A DNA stretch of 7,067 nucleotides from Ignavibacteriales bacterium (GTDB lineage Bacteria; Bacteroidota; Ignavibacteria; UBA10030): positions 1-7,067 of the forward strand of contig JACRFF010000115.1 in the NCBI GenBank assembly GCA_016218005.1. The letters are read 5' to 3'. Positions within the stretch are counted from its first letter, which is position 1. Each line of letters starts with the position of its first letter. The position numbers were made by a program, and so were the translations under genes. The notes under the pieces are model-generated. The model did not search any database. It saw nothing but the letters and a program-made list of their open reading frames with translations, and had not been told where the DNA came from. This document shows positions 1 to 5,382 of this stretch, one piece after another.

Positions 1-1320
1 AAATTCTATCCGAGTTTTCCTTTCCGTGCGGTGTGTGATTATCTGAGCGTTACGCCGGAGCGGGTCGTCGTAAACCCCGGCAACAGCATCACGCTGAAGG
101 ATGCCCGAAGACCCGGCCAAGCGGCGCACGACATCGTCATTCCGGTGGATGAGCAATGCAATCTGCTTATCAATTTTCTTGGGCCGTGGCATGCAATGAC
201 GCATTACGAATTTGCCGACGTTCATCACTCCCTCGACGACCGCGATGAACTGGAGTACAGTTGGACGCCCTTGCTGCAAGGCAAGATCGTAGTCGTATCT
301 CAAGTTGGCACGGGCGCCGCCGACGTCGCCCCCGTCCCCACGGACAATAACTTTCCGCTCAGCGGCGTTCACGCCAACGTGCTCAACACCATCCTGACCG
401 AACGCTTTCTCCGTGAAGCATCTCCGTTGCAAATGTTTGCGTTGGAAATCTTCCTGCTTGCCGTGGTGTACCTTCTCGCACTGAAATTCTTGTCGCGCGG
501 CATGTGGATCGGCGCGCTGCTTGTTCTTGTCGGATTCCTTGCCGTGTCGGCGCTTCTCTTCTTCTACGGCAACATTGTTCTCAACATCGTGCGGCCTTCG
601 ATCATGATCGGCATTGCGGTGTTCGCCGTGTTGGCGTACCGGTTTATCAACGAAGAACGGGAGAAGGAAGCGTTCCGCCGTTCGTTCGAATCGTATCTTC
701 CCCCATCCGTGGTCAAGCGCATGGTCGCAAGTCCGGAGTCGATGTTCGACGCAGAGAAAAAAGAATTGACGATCTTGTTCAGCGACATCAAGAGCTTTAC
801 CACCTATTCCTCCACCATGACCGCCGACCGTATACAAAGTTTCCTTGCAGAATATTTTGAGGCGATGGTGGGTATCATCTTCAAGTACGAAGGGACGGTG
901 GACAAGTATATCGGCGATGGGCTGATGGTGTTCTTCGGAGCGCCGGCGCCGCAAGCCGACCACGCCGTGCGTGCCGCCCAAGCTGCCATTGAGATGCAAC
1001 GGAAATGTCGCGAGTTGAAAGTGAAATGGGAGCGGGAAGGGTTGTTCCCGCTCCGTATTCGGATCGGCATCAACACGGGAGAGGTGGTGGTGGGCAATAT
1101 GGGCACGCCGAAGAAGCTTGCCTACACCGTGCTTGGCGCGCCAGTCAATCTTGCCAACCGCCTCGAATCCAACGCCCCGGTCGAAGGCATTCTCGTTTCC
1201 AAGCGGACATACGAATTGATACAGAACCACGTTCCCACCAAACCGCATCCTTCAGTGAAAGTGAAGGGTCTCGAAGAAGATATTGAAGTCTACGAGGTAG
1301 TGGTAGAGCCTGCAGCGTAG
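1..1320 (+). CDS. CHASE2-domain class III adenylate/guanylate cyclase (5' partial)
   Basis: Membrane-bound nucleotide cyclase that should make cAMP (possibly cGMP) in response to an extracytoplasmic signal. The frame is open to base 1, so the true N-terminus (first membrane helix and most of CHASE2) is missing; the GTG at 31 is only an internal codon. Bases 1 to about 430 encode the end of the CHASE2 sensor, including the typical 'NFLGPW' near 172. Three hydrophobic helices follow at about 433-492, 505-567 and 589-648, then a short charged linker and the catalytic domain from about 745. All catalytic residues are visible: metal-binding Asp in 'LFSDIKSFT' (784-786) and 'YIGDG' (916-918), purine-contacting Lys (904-906), and transition-state Asn (1147-1149) and Arg (1159-1161). 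The second purine-contacting position is Thr (1126-1128), the pattern of class IIIb adenylate cyclases, so cAMP is favoured as product. The gene ends in TAG, 68 bases before hpnC on the same strand. Confidence 0.93.
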   Translation, partial: KFYPSFPFRAVCDYLSVTPERVVVNPGNSITLKDARRPGQAAHDIVIPVDEQCNLLINFLGPWHAMTHYEFADVHHSLDDRDELEYSWTPLLQGKIVVVSQVGTGAADVAPVPTDNNFPLSGVHANVLNTILTERFLREASPLQMFALEIFLLAVVYLLALKFLSRGMWIGALLVLVGFLAVSALLFFYGNIVLNIVRPSIMIGIAVFAVLAYRFINEEREKEAFRRSFESYLPPSVVKRMVASPESMFDAEKKELTILFSDIKSFTTYSSTMTADRIQSFLAEYFEAMVGIIFKYEGTVDKYIGDGLMVFFGAPAPQADHAVRAAQAAIEMQRKCRELKVKWEREGLFPLRIRIGINTGEVVVGNMGTPKKLAYTVLGAPVNLANRLESNAPVEGILVSKRTYELIQNHVPTKPHPSVKVKGLEEDIEVYEVVVEPAA

Positions 1321-1332
1321 GTACCTTTCTTC

Positions 1333-1361
1333 TTGCTTTTCCTTCCCGCATTAGCAATATT
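1333..1361 (+). promoter_or_regulatory. Possible sigma70-like promoter for the hpn operon
   Basis: In the 68-base gap between the cyclase and hpnC, TTGCTT (1333-1338) is followed after 17 bases by AATATT (1356-1361). The hexamers match the general bacterial consensus at 3/6 and 4/6, which is weak, and AT-rich gaps give such pairs by chance. I see no terminator hairpin in this gap, so hpnC may instead be read through from the cyclase transcript. Confidence 0.17.
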
Positions 1362-1388
1362 CCTTTAGCCTCAAGCTGAATTTTACCC

Positions 1389-2267
1389 ATGGTTATTCGT
1401 GAAACGGACATACTCAGTCGCCGGTGGTCGGTGGCGGATTCATTTGCCTTCTGTGAACGGCTGGCGCGCACGCACTACGAAAATTTTCCCGTCGCATCTT
1501 GGTTGCTGCCGCGGGATAAGCGCAAGTACGTCGCCGCCATCTACGCCTTCGCCCGCATTGCCGATGATTTTGCAGATGAGCCAGGCTACACTCTTGCGGA
1601 GCGCGTGGATGGATTGACCCAGTGGCGCTCGGAATTGGAACAGTGCCGCGAAGGCGTCGCCGGCCATCCGGTGTTCGTTGCGCTTCTGGAAACAATAAAG
1701 CGCTTCGATATTCCCATCGACTTGTTCGAACATCTTCTCGACGCGTTTCAACAGGATGTTATGGTCCACCGTTACGAAACATTTCAGGATGTGCTCGAGT
1801 ACTGCAACAACTCCGCCAATCCCATTGGCCGGCTCGTGCTGTTGCTGTTCAACTATCGCAATCAGGAACTTTTTGAGTGGTCGGACGCCGTTTGCACCGC
1901 GCTGCAACTGACAAATTTTTGGCAGGACCTCTCTGTCGATATTCCCCGCGACCGGTTGTACCTGCCGCAAGAGGACTTGGACAAATTTAATTACAGCGAG
2001 AGCGACCTGCGGCAATTGCGATACACCGCCAGATTCAAGGGCTTGATGGAATTTGAAATCGATCGCACGCAAGATCTCTTCGACCTTGGCAAGCCGTTGC
2101 TGACCGAAGTCGGGCGCGACGTGCGGAGAGAACTGAAGCTTACGTGGCTCGGCGGCGCGCGCATTCTTCAGAAAATTCGTGCGCAGAACTACAACGTCCT
2201 CTCCCGCCGGCCGCTTCTCTCGACTCGAGACAAGGCGGCGCTGTTAACCGGATCGCTCTTCTCGTAA
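1389..2267 (+). CDS. hpnC: Hydroxysqualene synthase HpnC (squalene/phytoene synthase family)
   Basis: Second enzyme of the HpnCDE route: converts presqualene diphosphate to hydroxysqualene in the cytoplasm or at the membrane face. The 292-residue protein has the all-helical trans-isoprenyl diphosphate synthase fold signature with both aspartate-rich motifs: D59-D60-F-A-D63 within 'FARIADDFADE', and D180-L-S-V-D184 within 'LTNFWQDLSVDIPRDRLYLP'. The segments 'HYENFPVASWLLP' (about residues 29-41) and 'YCNNSANPIGRL' (about 138-149) are characteristic of the HpnC branch rather than HpnD or CrtB. The ATG at 1389 gives the expected N-terminal length; no clear Shine-Dalgarno precedes it. The gene ends in TAA 7 bases before hpnD. 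Length is normal for the family. A generic phytoene/squalene synthase label is the fallback, but the order C-D-E makes HpnC the best call. Confidence 0.9.
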   Translation: MVIRETDILSRRWSVADSFAFCERLARTHYENFPVASWLLPRDKRKYVAAIYAFARIADDFADEPGYTLAERVDGLTQWRSELEQCREGVAGHPVFVALLETIKRFDIPIDLFEHLLDAFQQDVMVHRYETFQDVLEYCNNSANPIGRLVLLLFNYRNQELFEWSDAVCTALQLTNFWQDLSVDIPRDRLYLPQEDLDKFNYSESDLRQLRYTARFKGLMEFEIDRTQDLFDLGKPLLTEVGRDVRRELKLTWLGGARILQKIRAQNYNVLSRRPLLSTRDKAALLTGSLFS

Positions 2268-2274
2268 AGCCGCC

Positions 2275-3159
2275 GTGCACGCGACATCGACCATATACTT
2301 TGACCTCGCGCAGAATCGACGGAGCAATTTTTACTACTCGTTCTTGATTCTGCCGAAGCCGAAACGCGAAGCCATCGAAACTATCTATGCGTTTTGCCGC
2401 GTTACCGACGATATCGTGGATGAAGGCGACAACGAGGAGGAAAAATACGCCCGGCTTCATCAATGGACGGAAGAACTCCGGCGCTCTCTTACCGGCGCTT
2501 CTCGATATCCCATCCTCAATCGACTCAGCGCCATCATCCGTCGGTTTGAAATTCCGCTTGAACATTTTTACGACTTGATCAAGGGCATGGAAATGGATTT
2601 GAACAAGAAGCGGTACGACACGTGGGAAGAGCTGCGGGAGTACTGTTACCGTGCCGCTTCAACGGTCGGCTTGATCTGCGCGGAAGTTTTCGGCTACAAG
2701 AACGCCAGCACCAAAGAATATGCCGTCAACCTCGGCATCGCCCTGCAACTGACAAACATCTTGCGCGACCTTAGCGCCGACGCCAAGCGCGGACGCGTGT
2801 ACTTGCCCCGCGAAGACATGAAAAAATTCGGCTACACCGAAAGCGACTTGATGCGGCGCGTCTATGATGAGCGATTCGTTTCGCTGATGCGATTCGAATG
2901 CGACCGCGCACACGAGTACTTCCGCCGCGCAAAATCGTTTCTGGCCGAAGAAGACAAGCCGCTCTTCACCGCCGCACGCACCATGGGGAATATTTACTAC
3001 CTGCTGCTGCGCAAGATTGAGCAAGCCAAGTACGACGTCTTCAGCCGGCGTATTCGGCTCGGTTCCCCGTTGAAGCTGCTCGTTGCGATGGTTCTCCGCT
3101 TGCGAAATCGAGCGCCTAAGAATTTCCACCGCTACATTCGCACGGAACTCCCTGCCTGA
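2275..3159 (+). CDS. hpnD: Presqualene diphosphate synthase HpnD
   Basis: First enzyme of the three-step route: joins two farnesyl diphosphates head-to-head into presqualene diphosphate. It is 294 residues and paralogous to its upstream neighbour. The aspartate motifs are D45-D46-I-V-D49 in 'YAFCRVTDDIVDEG' and D165-L-S-A-D169 in 'LTNILRDLSADAKRGRVYLP'; 'SNFYYSFLILPKPKREAI' near residues 17-34 is the usual HpnD N-terminal block. The start is the GTG at 2275: an in-frame TAA at 2245 closes the frame upstream, the first in-frame ATG is not until 2587 (residue 105, inside the domain), and no better start lies between. No strong ribosome binding site is seen, so translation may be coupled to hpnC, 7 bases upstream. 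Phytoene synthase (CrtB) is the main alternative by sequence, but flanking hpnC and hpnE argue for HpnD. Confidence 0.88.
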   Translation: MHATSTIYFDLAQNRRSNFYYSFLILPKPKREAIETIYAFCRVTDDIVDEGDNEEEKYARLHQWTEELRRSLTGASRYPILNRLSAIIRRFEIPLEHFYDLIKGMEMDLNKKRYDTWEELREYCYRAASTVGLICAEVFGYKNASTKEYAVNLGIALQLTNILRDLSADAKRGRVYLPREDMKKFGYTESDLMRRVYDERFVSLMRFECDRAHEYFRRAKSFLAEEDKPLFTAARTMGNIYYLLLRKIEQAKYDVFSRRIRLGSPLKLLVAMVLRLRNRAPKNFHRYIRTELPA

Positions 3160-3166
3160 TTCTTCC

Positions 3167-4498
3167 ATGACGTACGATGTTGCCATCATCGGCGGCGGAG
3201 TTGCCGGATTGAGCGCCACAGTTGATTTGTGCGCGCGCGGCAAACGCGTCATTCTCCTCGAACAAAAACAACGCTTCGGCGGGCGAACGTACTCTTTCAT
3301 CGACCGAACGACCGGCAGCGTGGTGGATAACGGCCAGCACTTGCTGATGGGCTGCTACCATGCCACGCGAACATATCTTCGCACCATCGGCTCCGACCAT
3401 CTTGCCGTGTTACAACCAACGCTAGAGATTCCATTCTTTCGCCCGCAACACCCTCCAACCGTGTTACGATGCTTGCCGCTTATTGCTCCATTGCACTTGG
3501 TAAGCGGACTTGTGAGACTCTCTTCGCTTTCTCCACAAGACCGATTGCGGCTGATCCGTTTGGGATTGGATCTGCTGACCACATCCCCCCAAAAGCGGCA
3601 GCGACTCGCGAAACAAACTGCCGCCGAGTGGCTGGATTCGCTTGGACAATCGGAAGAGGCGCGCAAACATCTTTGGGATGTCATTGCCATCGGCTCCCTC
3701 AACGACGATCCATCAATCGTCTCTGCGGCGCTTTTTCGCAATGTGCTGCGCGCAGCATTCCTTGGCAAGCGCGAGAACGCAAGCTTATTGATTCCGCGTG
3801 TCGGATTGAGCGAGCTGCTTGTCGACCCTGCGTTATCGTTCATCGGCAATCACGGCGGCAGCGTGAGAGCCGGCGCAACGGTGAAGCGCCTGTCGATTTC
3901 GCGGGATGGCATCAACGGCGTCGTGCTCGATTCCGAAGAGCAGATCCGATCTTCCTTCGTGATATCCGCCGTGCCATGGCACAACGCGCATCGCGTGGTC
4001 CGCGGCGTCGTTTCATCGGAATGGCAGAATTCCACAATCATCAGCATCAATCTTTGGTTTGACCGCGAAGTGATGACGGACGCCTTTGCGGCGCTGTTGG
4101 ATTGTTCAATTCACTGGGTGTTCAATCGGTCGTCGTTGCTTCCTTCCACCGGACACGCAGGTGAGCGGAAGCATCAACATCTCTCGGTGGTCATCAGCGG
4201 CGCGGCATCGTTTGCCGCAATGTCCACGCAGCAACTTGTGCGTCTTGCGCTGGATGATCTTCGCCGTGTTCTGCCGGGCGTTCAGCGAGCGACACTGGTG
4301 CATTCGTTGGTGATGAAGGAAAAGCGCGCAACGTTTTCGCCGCGTCCGGAAGCAGAGCCATATCGTCCCACGACGGCAACCCGATTCCCCAATCTCTTTC
4401 TTGCCGGCGATTGGACCGACACGGGCTTTCCTGCCACCATCGAAGGGGCAGCGCTCAGCGGCCACCGTGCCGCAGAAGCTATTCTTGCACTACGTTGA
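3167..4498 (+). CDS. hpnE: Hydroxysqualene dehydroxylase HpnE (FAD-dependent amine oxidase family)
   Basis: Last step of squalene formation: FAD-dependent reductive removal of the hydroxyl of hydroxysqualene. The 443-residue protein opens with the dinucleotide-binding Rossmann motif 'DVAIIGGGVAGLSA' (residues 4-17), followed by the acidic residue E32 at the end of the second strand and 'FGGRTYSF' (about 37-44), as in phytoene desaturase-like oxidoreductases. Near the C-terminus (about residues 410-435) is the FAD-contacting block 'AGDWTDTGFPATIEGA', typical of HpnE and relatives. The frame is open back to an ATG at 3083 inside hpnD, but the ATG at 3167 places the Rossmann strand at the very N-terminus and leaves a 7-base gap to hpnD, so I chose it. 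No transmembrane helix is evident; peripheral membrane association is likely given the lipid substrate. A carotenoid desaturase is the alternative. Confidence 0.9.
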   Translation: MTYDVAIIGGGVAGLSATVDLCARGKRVILLEQKQRFGGRTYSFIDRTTGSVVDNGQHLLMGCYHATRTYLRTIGSDHLAVLQPTLEIPFFRPQHPPTVLRCLPLIAPLHLVSGLVRLSSLSPQDRLRLIRLGLDLLTTSPQKRQRLAKQTAAEWLDSLGQSEEARKHLWDVIAIGSLNDDPSIVSAALFRNVLRAAFLGKRENASLLIPRVGLSELLVDPALSFIGNHGGSVRAGATVKRLSISRDGINGVVLDSEEQIRSSFVISAVPWHNAHRVVRGVVSSEWQNSTIISINLWFDREVMTDAFAALLDCSIHWVFNRSSLLPSTGHAGERKHQHLSVVISGAASFAAMSTQQLVRLALDDLRRVLPGVQRATLVHSLVMKEKRATFSPRPEAEPYRPTTATRFPNLFLAGDWTDTGFPATIEGAALSGHRAAEAILALR

Positions 4499-4527
4499 CT
4501 TCATCTCTATATTGATTCCGACGAAAC

Positions 4528-4533
4528 GAAAGG
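4528..4533 (+). promoter_or_regulatory. Ribosome binding site of the HIT gene
   Basis: GAAAGG ends 7 bases before the GTG at 4541, a proper Shine-Dalgarno spacing. It supports GTG as the start; the next residues (ERLFSPWRSKYI) are the usual beginning of this protein family. It is the clearest ribosome binding site in the window. Confidence 0.6.
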
Positions 4534-4540
4534 TTCATTC

Positions 4541-5077
4541 GTGGAACGACTCTTCTCCCCGTGGCGCTCAAAGTATATTGCTTCATTCAAAGACGAAACC
4601 CCCGGCGCCAACGAGTGCCTCTTCTGCCGCATCGCGAAAGACCGGAACGACGGCAAACACCTCGTTGTTGCGCGGCGAAAGCATTGTTACGTTGTGATGA
4701 ACTTGTATCCCTACAACAGCGGGCACGTCATGGTCGTACCGTACAAACACACGGCGTGGTTCGGCGACCTGACGAATGCCGAGTACGGCAACGTCATGCG
4801 CACCACCGCAACCATGATGGACGTATTGAGCGAAGTACTTACGCCTCACGGATTCAACTTCGGGTCGAACATCGGTCGGGTAGCGGGCGCCGGCATCGAC
4901 CAGCATATTCATTTCCATATCGTTCCACGCTGGAACGGCGACACGAATTTCATGCCGGTCATTGCCGATACGAAATTAGTCTCAGAGCATATACGGGAAG
5001 TGTACAAGAAGTTGAAAAAGGCCAGCCCGACGAAGCCCGCCCGGCTTCGCGTTCGGACGGGTCGTTCAGGCGGGTAA
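4541..5077 (+). CDS. HIT-family protein, Ap4A phosphorylase/hydrolase-like
   Basis: Histidine-triad nucleotide-binding protein, probably acting on dinucleoside polyphosphates such as Ap4A or on other nucleotidyl substrates in the cytoplasm. The 178 residues contain a CxxC pair (C26, C29 in 'ECLFCRI') likely to bind zinc, 'NLYPYNSGHVMVVPYKH' (54-70), and the triad 'QHIHFHIVPRW' with H122, H124 and H126, where H124 would be the catalytic nucleophile. The following 'NGDTNFMPVIADTK' (132-145) matches the subgroup that includes the mycobacterial Ap4A phosphorylase Rv2613c. The start is GTG at 4541, 42 bases after hpnE. The protein should naturally end near 'REVYKKLKKA' (about 161); the last 17 residues are a basic, low-complexity tail whose DNA contains a GC-rich hairpin (5031-5049), so the end may have been altered by inserted repeat DNA. 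The exact substrate cannot be decided from sequence. Confidence 0.9.
   Translation: MERLFSPWRSKYIASFKDETPGANECLFCRIAKDRNDGKHLVVARRKHCYVVMNLYPYNSGHVMVVPYKHTAWFGDLTNAEYGNVMRTTATMMDVLSEVLTPHGFNFGSNIGRVAGAGIDQHIHFHIVPRWNGDTNFMPVIADTKLVSEHIREVYKKLKKASPTKPARLRVRTGRSGG
5031..5049. repeat. GC-rich inverted repeat inside the 3' end of the HIT gene
   Basis: CGAAGCC (5031-5037) and GGCTTCG (5043-5049) form a perfect 7-bp stem with a 5-base loop; CCCG (5026-5029) and CGGG (5058-5061) can extend the structure outside an internal loop. It lies in the codons of the odd C-terminal tail. It could act as part of a transcript end or be a remnant of a dispersed palindromic repeat. There is no T-tract, so it is not a classical terminator. 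Confidence 0.55.
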
Positions 5078-5191
5078 TGCGGTAGACGAAGTTGCTCTCT
5101 TGCTCATTGCACCTTTGAGGGATCGTTCAACACTCTCGGCTCGGTCAACAACCCTCGCACCGCGCTGAATAAAGCGTCCCCCGGGTTTACT
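5078..5191. other. Intergenic stretch without a supported gene
   Basis: This 114-base segment lies between the HIT stop and the inverted-repeat element. In the HIT frame it stays open after the TAA for 46 codons (to a TAG at 5213), but there is no start codon context, ribosome binding site or recognisable motif. The opposite strand also reads open for a short distance. I see no tRNA, promoter or terminator in it. Together with the altered HIT tail it may belong to a larger dispersed repeat. Confidence 0.4.
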
Positions 5192-5371
5192 AGCAAGGTG
5201 TTGAAAAACTAGGTAATGTGTCATTCTGAACCCCGACGCTTTTGCCAAGGGCATCACTTCGTGATTGTCGGGGTGAATGCCGAAGGCATCCCTTCGGGAA
5301 AATCTGATTCAAAAAGCAAGATGCTTCGCTGCGCTCAGCATGACAGAAAAAGACTTTTTCAACAACCTGCT
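5192..5371. repeat. Inverted-repeat-bounded, MITE-like intergenic element
   Basis: About 180 bases bounded by imperfect terminal inverted repeats: AGCAAGGTGTTGAAAAA (5192-5208) pairs with the complement of 5355-5371 at 15 of 17 positions. Nested inside is a second pair, TGTCATTCTGA (5219-5229) and TCAGCATGACA (5335-5345), 10 of 11. The interior is packed with hairpins: ACCCCGAC/GTCGGGGT (5230-5237/5267-5274) enclosing ATCAC/GTGAT (5253-5257/5261-5265), CCGAAGG/CCTTCGG (5280-5286/5291-5297), ATGCT/AGCAT (5321-5325/5337-5341), and GAAAAAG/CTTTTTC (5346-5352/5354-5360). The 'GTCATTCTGA ... TCAGcATGAC' pattern resembles dispersed intergenic repeats I know from many bacterial genomes, especially Chlorobi and Bacteroidota relatives. 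It encodes no transposase, so it would be a non-autonomous element. It sits between two convergent genes, and its hairpins may serve as a bidirectional transcript end. Confidence 0.75.
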
Positions 5372-5382
5372 GCGGGGATGCT

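Noticed and set aside
1440..2072. 210-codon open frame on the minus strand
   Set aside because: It lies entirely antisense to hpnC, whose family motifs are unmistakable, and shows no recognisable domain; it follows from GC-rich third positions.
3083..3166. Longer N-terminus for HpnE from the ATG at 3083
   Set aside because: It would overlap hpnD by 77 bases and place 28 unrelated residues before the Rossmann strand that normally begins the protein.
2659..3300. 213-codon open frame on the minus strand
   Set aside because: Antisense to the hpnD/hpnE junction, crossing two well-supported genes, with no domain or ribosome binding site.
3469..4062. 197-codon plus-strand frame inside hpnE
   Set aside because: Out-of-frame shadow of hpnE; its translation is rich in Arg/Cys/Ser with no family signature.
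4495..4513. TTGACT at the hpnE stop with TATATT downstream as a promoter for the HIT gene
   Set aside because: The spacing is only 7 bases, far too short for a sigma70-type promoter.
4561..5085. 174-codon plus-strand frame overlapping the HIT gene
   Set aside because: Arg-rich out-of-frame shadow; the HIT frame carries CxxC and the histidine triad.
5066..5257. 63-codon minus-strand frame in the intergenic region
   Set aside because: Starts inside the inverted-repeat element and runs into the HIT 3' end; no motif or ribosome binding site. Kept only as part of the unexplained stretch.
5078..5371. CRISPR array or tRNA in the repeat-rich intergenic region
   Set aside because: Repeats are inverted and nested, not direct and evenly spaced, and no cloverleaf with the conserved T-loop sequence can be drawn.
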